Notes: generated by a model not told the origin, from the letters alone. A stretch of 64,000 nt of DNA from Verrucomicrobium spinosum DSM 4136 = JCM 18804 (GCF_000172155.1 NZ_ABIZ01000001.1:5117105-5181104), one strand, 5' to 3'. Positions 25,709 to 35,567 are shown, numbered from the stretch's first letter. Translations and numbers: made by a program.

Positions 25709-28700
25709 CCTCCTCCGCCGCAATACCACCGCACCCGCCGCCACGACCAGCAACACCATCCTCCCAGGCTCAGGTACAACCGTAACCGAAATCGTGCCGT
25801 CCAGATAGAGCTTGCTGGTGTCCCATGACAATCCCCCACCCAGGGTCGGCAGCGACAGCACACTGAACTCCCCGGTGCGGGAGGTGATCCCGCTCCAGTC
25901 AAAAAGCTGCCAGGAGTCATTCGCCGTCCATTCCATCATCTGGTTGGGATTCCCCAGCACGAGGGTGGCGCCGCTCTCGATGACCAGGGATCCGTTCACC
26001 ACCATGACGTCAGACGCCGTTGCCACACCCGCGTTATTTCCCAATCCCACCCCGGTGAACAAGTCCAGCGCCAGGGTGCTGCCCGTCTTGAAGGTGAGCA
26101 CCCCGCTGCCGCTGGTGGCGATCTCCAACCGGCTGGCCTGGGCCAGGGTCAAAGCCGCATCGCCCACGGAAACGCGCCCACTGACGGAAACATGATTCCC
26201 CGCAGCGGGAGCCACGCGGCCTGTCCCCGCCAGGGTGCCGCCCGCCGCGACGGTGACCATTCCGGTGCCCGTGGCAGAGCCGGTGCCCGTGCCCACGGCC
26301 GCCGTATTGAGCGCCTGCAGAGTGCCTGCTGTCACCATAGTGCCACCACTGTAGGTGTTGCTGCCGGTGATACCCCAGGTGCCGACGCCCGCCTTCTCGA
26401 TCTGTGTCTTGATTGAAAGACTGGCGTCATCGATTCCGACAATCTCGTTGGCCCCCGCATTGGTGCCACCGAGCTGGAGCATGCGGGCGATGGGATTGCC
26501 CCCAGCGGCCGTGAAGAGCGAGGTGAACTTCACCGTGCCCGTGCCCACGTTCTCGATAATCCCCACCGCAGAAGGGATGTCTGTGGAGTTGTCCGTGTTG
26601 ATCAACCGCACTGTCCGGTTGGTGACGGAGTTCGTGGAGCCCACATACCGAAGCGTGGCCGTCACACTGATTGGAGCACCGGTGGTGGTGTGGCTCGCTA
26701 TGTCGATAATGGCGTTGTTCGGGTCCGCGTTGAAGGTGCCCGTGCCCAGGGAGCTGGTCTGCCCGGCATCCGCCAGCGTCTCCACCTCCACAATGCCGCG
26801 GTGGATGGAGGTCTTTCCGGCATAGGTGTTGTTCGCCCCGAGTTGCAGCAGCGCCCCGGTGGCAGCCACCTGGACGCCGATGTTGTTCTCATACTGCCCG
26901 CTGCCGCCGATCGTGCCCCGACGAAAATCACTCGTGATGTTGTCCGTGTCCAGAAGGATGCTGGAAACAAAAGTCCCGCCACCCACGAGCGCGTTCTGCG
27001 TGCCGTAGCCCTCAGTCCGCAGCCAGTCTCCCTGGAGCGTCAGGCTGGCGGTATTGTTCCCCACCTTGAGCTTGCCGCTGGCGGCCCCGCCGCCAATCGT
27101 GAACTGCGTGGAGGAGCTGATGCTGCCGGACTTGTAATAAAGAGTGCCCTCCACCACGCTGATGGTACCCGTGAAGGTGTGCGCCACCGTCTCCAGCACC
27201 ACGGTGCCTGCACCAGCCTTGGTCAAGGTGGTGGCGCTCGAGACGGTGGCGTTGTTCGCAATCACGGAGCTGATCACGAGGTCCCCCAGCGTGTTGTTCT
27301 GGATGATGACAAGGTCCGCTTCGTCAAAGGGCGTGCTGGTGGAGACGCTACGGAGGATGCCACCATCGATGTAGGTGGTCCTGGCCCCCACCCCCTCCCC
27401 CACCAGGATGCCGCCGGTGGTCAGGATCACGCCCGTACCCAGTCCGATGTAGCTGCTCTGCGCCGCATTGAAGCGCAGGCTTGTGGTATCGGCGTTCTCG
27501 TTCAACGCTATGATGCCCGCACCGAGCACCACATCGGCATTGCCCGCCAGCGTGGTGGATGTGCCCGCCGTGTAGCCGCCCGCGATGCTGGACAGCCCGA
27601 CAATACGTCGGCGATCACCCGACCTGGCCGTGGTGGCGGCCCAGTCGTTCTTGCCCCAGGTGAAGGAGGTGATGCCGTCGTGGCTGATGATGGCATTGTC
27701 GATGCCGCCAGTCGTGGTGACGCTGATGGGGCCGCCAGTCCCGGTGGCATCCGCCACATCCGTCACCGCATCGAACTGCACGATGCTGGCCGATTTGGCC
27801 CGGGCGAGATTTCCTAGATCCACCGTCATCCCCGCCCCGCCATTCTGCACCACCTTGAAATAAGACATGCCCACGCCAATGGAGAAGATGCCGAACTGCT
27901 GGCTGCTGTTGACGCCACTGCCAGTCTTGGCCGTCAGCTTCAGCGTGCCGCCCGCCAGCCTGAGTGCGCCGGGCGATGACAAGCCGTTGTAGAGCAGATT
28001 GGTGGGGGTGCCCAGTCCCGTGTAGTCGAGGTGCATCTCCCCGCCGTTCACGGTGGTGGCCCCGTCATAGGTGCTGGTGGCCTTGAGGGTGAGGGTGCCG
28101 GTGCCCTCCTTGGTGATGGAGAGGGCTCCGGTATTCTGGCGGGCAATCGCGTCCTGCACCACGATATCTCCCGCCCCGCCAAAAGTGAGCGCCCGGTTGC
28201 TGCTGCTGTTGTCTTTGATGATGGCATTTCCGGAGGCGACATCCAGCGTGAGGGTGCCGCTTTGAGACTCGATGCGCGAGGTGTTGTCCACCGTGATGAG
28301 TCCTGTGAGGGTGTTGTCACCGCTGCCATTCCGGATGCCGCCGCTGTTGTTGAACCCCGTACTGCCCAGCGAGATGGGCTCTGCCGAGAGTGTCAAACCG
28401 CCCGTCAGCTCCAGCGTGCCGCCGGTATTGATATCCGTGAGGCTAAAGGTGCCGGCGTTGTTGCCCAAGGCATTGGCGTGGCCCACGCGCACCACGCCAC
28501 CGTTGATCGTGACCGTGCCAGTGAAATTGTTGTCCCCGTTCAGGACTAGCGTACCGTTGCCGGTCTTGGTCATGATGCCGGTACCGATGTTCATGCGACC
28601 ATCCACGATGATATTCGACCTCCCACCGAACGTCACGGCAAACGTGCCCGTGATGGCGTTGGTGGCAGGAGTGGCGGCCAGAAGCCGCAACGTGCCAGCG

Positions 28701-30802
28701 TCTGACACGATGCTCACGGGGGTGAGAATGGTCAGGACGCTGGATACCGTGTTGTCCCCGCTCACATTCCGCAGCGCCCCTTCCACCGCCACAGAGGTGC
28801 CGATGCCGGAAAGCGTGACGGCACGGTTTAAGGTAATACCTCCGGACAGCCTCAGGGACGCACCATCCTGCACCGTGATGAGCCCCGCAGTCCCCAGCGC
28901 GGCGGCGTTGCGGATCTCCAGCGCCCCGCTGGAGATCGTGGTGCCCCCGGTGTAGCTGCTCGTTCCGGTGAGCACCGTGGTGGAGCCACTCGCACCATTG
29001 ATGAGCACGTTCACCGCACCTCCTCCGGCATTGTTCGTGATGCCGGAGTGAATGGTAAGCAGGGAGGTGGTGGAGTTGTTGGTGAGATAGAGCTGGCCGG
29101 TCCCTGCAGAGGATCCACCCGCAGAGAGGAAGCTGCCCACACCCAGCTCCCCAATCGTGAGATTCCGTGCATCTGACGCGATCTGCACGCCGCCCACGGC
29201 AGCCAGGCGCAGGGTGTTGCCGCTGGCAATCGCGACCGCCCGGTTTCTCACCGTATCGGTCATGGAGACGGTGGCGAGATAACTCACCGCAGCCTCCGGG
29301 GTGACGACGCCAGTGGAAGTGCCGCCGATGGTGAGATGCGTGGCCACATCACTGGCCTGTGCCACACCCGTGCTGTGCGCGGTGCTGCCGGTGAAGCCAG
29401 TGAGGACACCGGACGAAACCTGGGCCCAGGTGGCGTAGCCGCTGCCGCTCTTGTAGGTGGCCCAGGGTCCTAGGAAACCATCTGCCGTGGTGGTGGTGAT
29501 GCTGCCCTGTGCAGGACCGGTGAAGGAGATCATGCCCGCGCCCGTGCGGGTGATGGTGCCGAGTTGCAGCGTCATGCTACCGCCCGCACCAGAGTTCACC
29601 TGAATGTCACCTCTCAGCCCGGTGACGGACACATTGCCAAAACGCTGCACGTTATCCGTCGCCGCCTTGCCATTGAGAATGAGGAGCGAGCTGCCAATGG
29701 CGCTCGCGAGGGGGGAACCGGCAAACTCCAGCCCCCCGGCCGTGACCACACCGTTGTAGAGAATGTCCTGGACCGGTGCGCCCGTCGCAGCGAAGTCCAG
29801 GATGGTGATGCCGCCGGTATAGCCCGCCAGGTTGCGCCCCAGCACGGTCTTGCCGCTGTAGGTATTCGCGGCGGTGAGAGTGAGCGTGCCATCGTTTTTA
29901 GTGAGGGAGAACCGGTGAAAAGCATAGCCACCACCTCCGTCAGTGAGGGCGGAACTGATGAGGATGCCGGTGTTGGAAGAGTGGGTGAGAATGCCCATGT
30001 CACCCGTCATGGTGATGCCGCCAGACAGGGTGACATTGGAGCCCAGGATGCGGATGGCACCGTAGGCATTCGCGTACCCGGCAGCTGTGATCGCCTGGTT
30101 GAAAGTCGCATTGGAGGGACCGAGCGTGAGCGTACCGTTGTTCTGCACCACGATGGAGCTCACGTTGCCAATGGTCGCCTGCGCAGTCACGCCGAGATAG
30201 ATGTAGCTGCCGATGGTGAGCGTGCCCGTGAGATTCGGGTTGGACGCCATGTTCAGGTTCAGGAACTGAGTGACTGCACCGCTGCCCGTGGTCTTGCGGA
30301 TCGTCAGGTTGCTTCCTTGCATCGCAATGTTCGCGTTCAGCGCGACAAACTGCGAGCCCCCGGAGGAGAAGTCTGCCATCTCAATGTAGCCGCCGTCTCC
30401 AAAGTTCAGCACCGTGTTGGCTGCGGCTCCGTTGAGGAGATACTGGTTTCCCGCCACCGGGGTCGTGGCGCCCAGCGGGAGGAAGACCAGCCCTTTCAGG
30501 TTCATGTTGCCGGAGACGGTGACCACACTGGGGTTCACCGGCGTGGTGCTGCCAAACTGCGCCACCTCCAGGCCGCTGTTCGTCCACAGCACGTTGTTTC
30601 CAGAAACAGAGTCAATCCAGTTCGCCACCGTGGTGTTCCACGTGCCGCTGCCGTTCTGCACCCCAGGTGAGCCGGGCGTCAGATCCCATGTCAGCGTCTG
30701 CGCGCGCAGCCCGGCGGCTGGCAGGCAGAGGCCCAGGGCAAGAAGCGCCGAGTATCGAACAAGGCATCGGCAGATGGCACGGGGGTGGCGAGGGTGTTTC
30801 AT
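25691..30802 (-). CDS. Giant autotransporter-type beta-strand-repeat protein with PEP-CTERM
   Basis: This 1,703-residue protein starts at MKHPRHPRAICRC, with a signal peptide ending GLRAQ. The mature start TLTWDLTPGSPGVQNGSGTW and the recurrent LTKxGxGTLTL...NTYSGGT blocks (for example ITKEGTGTLTLK, LTKAGAGTVVLE, GSNTYSGGTMVTAGTL) are the autotransporter-associated beta-strand repeats that build a beta-helix. The C-terminus is VPEPGRMVLLVVAAGAVVLR followed by an arginine-rich tail, a PEP-CTERM sorting signal. There is no outer-membrane beta-barrel, so surface sorting probably uses an exosortase system encoded elsewhere. An upstream ATG at 30856 is possible but gives no leader. Confidence 0.92.
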   Translation of the reverse strand: MKHPRHPRAICRCLVRYSALLALGLCLPAAGLRAQTLTWDLTPGSPGVQNGSGTWNTTVANWIDSVSGNNVLWTNSGLEVAQFGSTTPVNPSVVTVSGNMNLKGLVFLPLGATTPVAGNQYLLNGAAANTVLNFGDGGYIEMADFSSGGSQFVALNANIAMQGSNLTIRKTTGSGAVTQFLNLNMASNPNLTGTLTIGSYIYLGVTAQATIGNVSSIVVQNNGTLTLGPSNATFNQAITAAGYANAYGAIRILGSNVTLSGGITMTGDMGILTHSSNTGILISSALTDGGGGYAFHRFSLTKNDGTLTLTAANTYSGKTVLGRNLAGYTGGITILDFAATGAPVQDILYNGVVTAGGLEFAGSPLASAIGSSLLILNGKAATDNVQRFGNVSVTGLRGDIQVNSGAGGSMTLQLGTITRTGAGMISFTGPAQGSITTTTADGFLGPWATYKSGSGYATWAQVSSGVLTGFTGSTAHSTGVAQASDVATHLTIGGTSTGVVTPEAAVSYLATVSMTDTVRNRAVAIASGNTLRLAAVGGVQIASDARNLTIGELGVGSFLSAGGSSAGTGQLYLTNNSTTSLLTIHSGITNNAGGGAVNVLINGASGSTTVLTGTSSYTGGTTISSGALEIRNAAALGTAGLITVQDGASLRLSGGITLNRAVTLSGIGTSVAVEGALRNVSGDNTVSSVLTILTPVSIVSDAGTLRLLAATPATNAITGTFAVTFGGRSNIIVDGRMNIGTGIMTKTGNGTLVLNGDNNFTGTVTINGGVVRVGHANALGNNAGTFSLTDINTGGTLELTGGLTLSAEPISLGSTGFNNSGGIRNGSGDNTLTGLITVDNTSRIESQSGTLTLDVASGNAIIKDNSSSNRALTFGGAGDIVVQDAIARQNTGALSITKEGTGTLTLKATSTYDGATTVNGGEMHLDYTGLGTPTNLLYNGLSSPGALRLAGGTLKLTAKTGSGVNSSQQFGIFSIGVGMSYFKVVQNGGAGMTVDLGNLARAKSASIVQFDAVTDVADATGTGGPISVTTTGGIDNAIISHDGITSFTWGKNDWAATTARSGDRRRIVGLSSIAGGYTAGTSTTLAGNADVVLGAGIIALNENADTTSLRFNAAQSSYIGLGTGVILTTGGILVGEGVGARTTYIDGGILRSVSTSTPFDEADLVIIQNNTLGDLVISSVIANNATVSSATTLTKAGAGTVVLETVAHTFTGTISVVEGTLYYKSGSISSSTQFTIGGGAASGKLKVGNNTASLTLQGDWLRTEGYGTQNALVGGGTFVSSILLDTDNITSDFRRGTIGGSGQYENNIGVQVAATGALLQLGANNTYAGKTSIHRGIVEVETLADAGQTSSLGTGTFNADPNNAIIDIASHTTTGAPISVTATLRYVGSTNSVTNRTVRLINTDNSTDIPSAVGIIENVGTGTVKFTSLFTAAGGNPIARMLQLGGTNAGANEIVGIDDASLSIKTQIEKAGVGTWGITGSNTYSGGTMVTAGTLQALNTAAVGTGTGSATGTGMVTVAAGGTLAGTGRVAPAAGNHVSVSGRVSVGDAALTLAQASRLEIATSGSGVLTFKTGSTLALDLFTGVGLGNNAGVATASDVMVVNGSLVIESGATLVLGNPNQMMEWTANDSWQLFDWSGITSRTGEFSVLSLPTLGGGLSWDTSKLYLDGTISVTVVPEPGRMVLLVVAAGAVVLRRRRLAVVW

Positions 30803-31126
30803 GGGTTGGGCGCTCCTTGCCCCCGCCACCAGCGGCACACCACACGGCTGACTCACACCTTCGCCTGGTCACGGGGGGAATGAGGATGTCCCGTCAGCAC
30901 CGCGCGTGCCGCGCCTCCCGCCGCACGGGCACATGGTCACATTTGTACTGGAACCCGTCAGGTACGAAGCTCCCGATAAGATCACATTTTCACCAGTCCG
31001 GAGGATATTCCACCCGGTTCAATGAAACCTCGTGAACACAATGAATGTACCAGGACCGGGGCAGTCTTTGCCCGCCGCCACCGACGCCCCGCCCGGGTGG
31101 AGCGGCCTGTTTTTGCCTCCACATCC
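30803..31126. other. Intergenic region without recognised gene
   Basis: These 324 bases separate the 5' end of the beta-repeat gene from the 3' end of spmAB. They should hold the promoter of the former. I see no convincing terminator, RNA or small gene. Confidence 0.5.
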
Positions 31127-32599
31127 TCAGCTGAACATCAGCCGGCCCAGCAGCACCGCCATGCCCATGCCCACCGCATCCGCACACAACCCGGCGGCCA
31201 GCGCGTGCCGGCTGCGACGGATGCTCACGCTGCCAAAGTACACCGCCAGCACGTAGAAAGTGGTCTCAGTGGAACCATAGAGAATGGCCGCCGTGTAGCG
31301 CAGGGTGTCCGTGGAGGACGGGTGCAGAATGATCTCGTTCAGGATGCCGGAGGATCCGGAGCCGCTGAGCGGCCGCATGATGGCGAGCGGCAGCAGCTCC
31401 ACCGGCATGCCGATGAAGTCCAGCAGCGGGCGCACCGCCGTCTGCAACAGCAGCAGCGCCCCCGACTCACGAAAACACGTCAGCGCCGCGAACATGACCA
31501 CGAGGAAGGGCATGATGCGCAACGCCACGCCGAAGCCCTCCTTGGCCCCCTCCACCATCTCCTCATACACGGCCACCCCTTTGAAGAGGCCCCAGACGAC
31601 GGCGACCAGCAGGATGATGGGAATGGCCAGCACCGACACCGATCTCAGCCCCTGACGCCACGCTGAAGTGTCCTTGGGCACCTCCCCTGCCGTGGCCTTG
31701 ACCGCCCCACTGGCCGCGGCGGCTTCCGCCTTCAGCACCTCCTGCCGCTCCTTGGCCTCGGCCGCCCGCTGCTCTGCAGCAGAGATCACGGCCTCCATGC
31801 CAGTGGCCCGCAGGACAGAGGCCCGGAAGTCCTTGGAGAACTCCATGGCCCCGCCCAGCGCAAAGAGGGCGCACACGAGAGAAAGCAGAACCGCCCGCGT
31901 GGGGGAAAGGCGAAAGGGCTTGGGGGCGGGAGCGGCATCCTTTGCGCCGGTCGCCGTATCCGGCTCGCCCGCGCCAGCGCTGGCAGCATCGGCGGTCACT
32001 TCATCCGGCTGCACACGAAAGGCAGGCAAACGCTGGAGGAACTTCGCCATGAGCACGGCCGCAACGGTGGCACACGCGGTGGCAATGAGCGTGGGCGCGA
32101 TCACCGCATACGGATCCTTCACCCCACCAGAGCTGAGGTAGATGATCGCCCCCATGGGGATGAGCGTGAAGCCAGCCGTATTCAGCGCCAGGAACATGCA
32201 CATGGCATTCGTCGCGCTCTGCTTCTGCGGGTTGAGCTCCTGGAGGTAGCCCATCGCCTTCAGACCCAGCGGGGTGGCCGCATTCCCCAGCCCCAGCATA
32301 TTGGCAGCGATGTTCATGGTGATCGCCCCCATCGCCGGATGCGTGGGCGGCACCTCAGGGAAGATGCGGCGCAGGATGGGTGAGAGAATCTTGGCCACCA
32401 CCTCCATGAGGCCCGCCTTTTCCATCACCCGCAGGATGCCCAGCCACAGCATCATGGTGCCCGCCAGTGGCAGGGCGATGCCCAAGACGGCATCCTTGCT
32501 GCGCTCCAGCAGCGCCGCCACCACCACGTCCAGTTTCCCAAAAAGCGCGCCCGCCACCAGGCCCGTGAGCAGCAGAAAAGACCAGACGTAGTTCAGCAT
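31127..32599 (-). CDS. Fused spore-maturation protein SpmA/SpmB (nucleoside-recognition domains)
   Basis: This 490-residue membrane protein starts at MLNYVWSFLLLTG. The N-terminal half is SpmA-like (MNIAANMLGLGNAATPLG is the conserved pore-region motif), then an Ala/Glu-rich linker of about 80 residues. The C-terminal half is SpmB-like (RPLSGSGSSGILNEII and YGSTETTFYVLAVYFG). In spore formers the two halves are separate proteins; the fusion occurs widely in non-spore-forming bacteria, where the transported substrate is unknown. It lies divergent from the B12-binding regulator. Confidence 0.9.
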   Translation of the reverse strand: MLNYVWSFLLLTGLVAGALFGKLDVVVAALLERSKDAVLGIALPLAGTMMLWLGILRVMEKAGLMEVVAKILSPILRRIFPEVPPTHPAMGAITMNIAANMLGLGNAATPLGLKAMGYLQELNPQKQSATNAMCMFLALNTAGFTLIPMGAIIYLSSGGVKDPYAVIAPTLIATACATVAAVLMAKFLQRLPAFRVQPDEVTADAASAGAGEPDTATGAKDAAPAPKPFRLSPTRAVLLSLVCALFALGGAMEFSKDFRASVLRATGMEAVISAAEQRAAEAKERQEVLKAEAAAASGAVKATAGEVPKDTSAWRQGLRSVSVLAIPIILLVAVVWGLFKGVAVYEEMVEGAKEGFGVALRIMPFLVVMFAALTCFRESGALLLLQTAVRPLLDFIGMPVELLPLAIMRPLSGSGSSGILNEIILHPSSTDTLRYTAAILYGSTETTFYVLAVYFGSVSIRRSRHALAAGLCADAVGMGMAVLLGRLMFS

Positions 32600-32650
32600 G
32601 GGGCGGCACTCAAGGCAGATCAGGCCCGGAAGCAACCGGGGATGCGGGGG

Positions 32651-32749
32651 AATCTGCAAATCCCAAACGCAAAAATCCAAACTTCAAACTCCCCCTCGAC
32701 TCCCGCGCCCCGCCAACCAAGCACCAAGAACTACGAACCAAGAACTCAT
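32651..32749. repeat. Two degenerate heptamer arrays upstream of the CarH-like gene
   Basis: First run 32651-32692: AATCTGC, AAATCCC, AAACGCA, AAAATCC, AAACTTC, AAACTCC. Second run 32715-32749: AACCAAG, CACCAAG, AACTACG, AACCAAG, AACTCAT. Both keep exact 7-nt register. The remainder of the 336-base divergent gap (32600-32935) should hold promoters for both neighbours, but I cannot place them. Confidence 0.78.
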
Positions 32750-32935
32750 CCGAACCGTATCCACCCCTGACCAGCACAGTTTTCGCCCGTTTTCCGGGCA
32801 AACTGATATTGGTGTTTGCTGTTTTGATCGCTGTCGTTTCTCATGGGGCCCCGTCTGTGAAAAAATCCGTTGTTTCCCAGTCCAGGGCCCGCACGTAAAA
32901 CGCTAGCTGTACTCTCCCCCTTCTAAATTTCCCGC

Positions 32936-33889
32936 ATGGTAGCCGCCTCTAAAGAACTCCGCCACCCCATCAAGGTTGTGTGCCACCGCACCGGCCTGAC
33001 GGCCCACGCCATCCGGGTGTGGGAGCGGAGGTACGGCCTCATCTGCTGCAAACGGACGGACTCCAACCGGCGCCTGTATTCGGACGAGGAAATCGAGCGC
33101 CTGCGCCTGCTGAAGGAGCTGACAGACTGCGGCCACCGCATCAGCCAGATCTCCTGTCTGTGCCTGGATGAACTCTATGGCCTGTATAAGAAAGAGGTCA
33201 ACCCCGCCCCGGTCACCGCACCGCTCCCGCAGGATCTGTCACACGACTCCGCAGAGCAGTGTCTGCAGCGCTGCAAGGAAGCCGTGCAGGTGTTGGACAC
33301 CGCCGTGATCAGTGACCTCCTGGAGGAGGCCCGCCTGCGCTACGGTCAGCGCACCGTCCTGCTCCGCATCATCGCCCCCCTCGTCCACGAAGTGGGCGAA
33401 GCCTGGCGACGCGGTGAGATGCGCGTCTCCCACGAGCACCTGGCCACCAGCGTCGTGCGGGATTTCCTCGCACTGGGCGCACGGAACTACCAGCTCCGGC
33501 CCAACGCCCCGGAACTCCTCGTCACCACGCCCATCGGCCAGATCCACGAGGTGGGTGCCCTCTTGGCCACCGCCGCCGCCCGGGACCTCGGCTGGCGCGT
33601 CACCTATCTGGGCCCCTCTCTGCCGGCAGAAGAAATCGCCGCCTGTGTGCAGATCCGCAAGGCCCGCGCGGTCGCCCTCAGCATGGTGTACCCCTCGGAC
33701 GATCCCAACGTCCCCAATGAGCTGACCAAGCTCCGCGGCATGTTGCCAGCGCACACCGCCCTCCTCATCGGAGGCCGCGCCGCCTACGGCTACTACCAGG
33801 CCCTCCGCGTCCCAGACGTCCGCCTCGTAAACTGCCTGGCAGAGATCGAAGCCGCCCTCGAGGAAATCAGCGTCCACAGCTGCGAATAA
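32936..33889 (+). CDS. CarH/LitR-like MerR regulator with B12-binding photoreceptor domain
   Basis: This 317-residue protein has a MerR-type winged-helix (residues 10-80, GLTAHAIRVWERRYGLI), a helix-bundle with W157 and the W-x9-EH motif (WRRGEMRVSHEH, Glu167-His168), and a Rossmann cobalamin-binding domain. That domain carries GQIHEVG, with His204 as candidate lower ligand. CarH proteins bind adenosylcobalamin in the dark as tetramers that repress carotenoid or other photoprotection genes, and light breaks the Co-C bond. The W-x9-EH motif supports adenosylcobalamin light sensing. The usual DxHxxG first Asp is Gln here. Target genes are not evident nearby. Confidence 0.88.
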   Translation: MVAASKELRHPIKVVCHRTGLTAHAIRVWERRYGLICCKRTDSNRRLYSDEEIERLRLLKELTDCGHRISQISCLCLDELYGLYKKEVNPAPVTAPLPQDLSHDSAEQCLQRCKEAVQVLDTAVISDLLEEARLRYGQRTVLLRIIAPLVHEVGEAWRRGEMRVSHEHLATSVVRDFLALGARNYQLRPNAPELLVTTPIGQIHEVGALLATAAARDLGWRVTYLGPSLPAEEIAACVQIRKARAVALSMVYPSDDPNVPNELTKLRGMLPAHTALLIGGRAAYGYYQALRVPDVRLVNCLAEIEAALEEISVHSCE

Positions 33890-33930
33890 AGCCCCCTGCG
33901 AATTCCCTTTTCCTTTACCCCTCTTCCCTG

Positions 33931-33965
33931 CTTTTCACTTTTTACTAACTACTTTTCACTTCAGT
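33931..33965. repeat. Degenerate heptamer array abutting a start codon
   Basis: CTTTTCA, CTTTTTA, CTAACTA, CTTTTCA and CTTCAGT run in register directly into the GTG start at 33964, so the array occupies the expected ribosome-binding position. Confidence 0.75.
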
Positions 33966-34434
33966 GAAGCGCCTCCTCTTCGTCTGCATGGGCAACATCT
34001 GCCGCTCACCCGCCGCTGAAGGCGTCATGAAGCACCAGCTCGCCGCCGCAGGTGCGCTGGGCAAGGCTGAGGTGGACTCCGCAGGCACCATCAATCTCCA
34101 CGCCGGCAATCCCCCTGATTCCCGCATGACCGCCGCCGCCGCGAACCGGGGCATCAAGCTCGTCCACCGCGCCCGTCAGGTGACCGCCCAGGATCTGGCC
34201 GACTTTGACCTCGTGCTCGTCATGGACGAGGACAACCTGCGCGACGTCCGCCGCCTGGACCGTGAAGGCAAATACGCCGCCAAGATCAAGCTCTTCTGCG
34301 ACTATACCACCCGCCACAGCCAGACCGAAGTCCCCGACCCCTACTACGGCGGCCCCGATGGCTTTGAACTCGTCCTCGACCTCCTGGAAGATGGCTGTAC
34401 CAACCTGGTAAAAGAAGTGCAGGGCCAGGGATAA
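33964..34434 (+). CDS. Low-molecular-weight protein tyrosine phosphatase
   Basis: This is a 156-residue protein starting at GTG. The P-loop CMGNICRSP (Cys-x5-Arg-Ser) lies at residues 8-16 and the general-acid loop VPDPYYGG near residue 121, so the active site is complete. It dephosphorylates phosphotyrosine proteins; in bacteria it often acts with tyrosine kinases in polysaccharide synthesis, though no kinase is present here. It follows the CarH-like gene after 74 bases and precedes the fructosamine kinase in the same direction. Confidence 0.92.
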   Translation: MKRLLFVCMGNICRSPAAEGVMKHQLAAAGALGKAEVDSAGTINLHAGNPPDSRMTAAAANRGIKLVHRARQVTAQDLADFDLVLVMDEDNLRDVRRLDREGKYAAKIKLFCDYTTRHSQTEVPDPYYGGPDGFELVLDLLEDGCTNLVKEVQGQG

Positions 34435-34459
34435 GGGAGGAGCGTCAAGGGAGCAGGGC

Positions 34460-34570
34460 TTTAGACAGAATTAACACAATTACCAGAATTCAAACCGCAG
34501 GCACCACAACGCCACCAACAGCCGGAGATCCGAAACCCTAATTCCGTAAATTCTGTTAATTCAGTCTAAA
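34460..34570. repeat. 111-bp palindromic 9-nt-repeat element, copy 1
   Basis: The element begins TTTAGACAGAATTAACAC and ends with the near-complement (GTTAATTCAGTCTAAA), so its ends are an inverted repeat of about 16 bp. The ends are built from 9-mers (ACAGAATTA, ACACAATTA, CCAGAATTC; AATTCCGTA, AATTCTGTT, AATTCAGTC). Copy 2 lies at 35568-35679 on the other side of the fructosamine kinase gene. A partial relative (CTTGTTAATC... CTGTCTAAA) is at 34599-34638. Confidence 0.85.
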
Positions 34571-34656
34571 CCTTCCCCACAAACGCAGTCTGCCCCATCT
34601 TGTTAATCTGACAAAAATCTTGTTAATCCTGTCTAAAAGAGGTCTCTCTCCTTCAC

Positions 34657-35544
34657 GTGACCTCTTCCCTCACAGAGCGCGTCCGCACCGCGATCACCAC
34701 CGCCACGGGTTCTCCCCTCGGTGCCTGTGAGGTCCGCCCCGTTCCTGGCGGAGACATCCACCAGAGTTATGTCCTCGTGGCCCTCACGCCCTACTTCGTG
34801 AAGGTCAACACCGCCGATAAAGTCACCTTGTTCCAAGCGGAAGCCCTGGCCCTCCAGGCCCTGGCCGCCACCCACACCCTCCGCGTCCCCAAGCCCATCG
34901 TGTGGGAGGTTTGGGAAGATTCCAGCTTCCTGGTGCTGGAGTACATCCCCCTCCAGAAGGGGGCCTCCCATCAGTTCCGCCGCATGGGCGAGCACCTCGC
35001 CGCCCTCCATCGGGCCACCTCACCGCAGGGCAAGTTTGGCTGGGCACACGCCAACTACATCGGCACCACCCCGCAGCCCAACGCGTGGACCGATTCCTGG
35101 ATCGACTTCTGGCGGGATCAACGCCTCGGTTTCCAGTTCCGCCTCGCCCGGCAGAAAGGGCTCGCCCTCCCCGGTGCCGACCGCCTGCTGGAGCAGCTCC
35201 CCGCCTTCTTTGCAGACACCACCGTGGCCCCCTCCCTCCTCCACGGCGACCTCTGGGGCGGCAACGCCGCCTTCGACGAACACGGCCTCCCCGTCATCTT
35301 CGACCCCGCCAGCTACTACGGCGACCGCGAGTGCGACCTCGCCTTCACCGAACTCTTCGGCGGCTTCACCCCCTCCTTCTACGAAGGCTACGACGCCACC
35401 TGGCCCCGCCAGCCCGGCTGGGAACGCCGCCGGGACCTCTACAACCTCTACCACATCCTCAACCACTTCAACCTTTTCGGGCGCACCTACGCTCCTCAGG
35501 CTGAGTCCCTTTTAGACAGGATTAACCGGAGCATCCAGGGGTAA
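34657..35544 (+). CDS. Fructosamine kinase-family protein
   Basis: This 295-residue protein starts at GTG. It has the FN3K layout: VPGGDIHQSYVL near residue 28, a Lys in PYFVKVN, FLVLEYIPL, GWAHANYIGTTPQPN near 128, and the catalytic loop LLHGDLWGGNAAF near 205, then VIFDPASYYGDRECDLAFTE. The family phosphorylates fructosamine or ribulosamine adducts on proteins to promote deglycation. The C-terminal codons (SLLDRINRSIQG) are read from TTTAGACAGGATTAAC, a piece of the adjacent repeat family. Confidence 0.9.
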   Translation: MTSSLTERVRTAITTATGSPLGACEVRPVPGGDIHQSYVLVALTPYFVKVNTADKVTLFQAEALALQALAATHTLRVPKPIVWEVWEDSSFLVLEYIPLQKGASHQFRRMGEHLAALHRATSPQGKFGWAHANYIGTTPQPNAWTDSWIDFWRDQRLGFQFRLARQKGLALPGADRLLEQLPAFFADTTVAPSLLHGDLWGGNAAFDEHGLPVIFDPASYYGDRECDLAFTELFGGFTPSFYEGYDATWPRQPGWERRRDLYNLYHILNHFNLFGRTYAPQAESLLDRINRSIQG

Positions 35545-35567
35545 GAGAAGAGGGTTAAGGGAGAAGG

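Noticed and set aside
31022-31666. Plus-strand open frames opposite spmAB
   Set aside because: Shadow frames of a GC-rich gene; the minus-strand protein has conserved membrane motifs.
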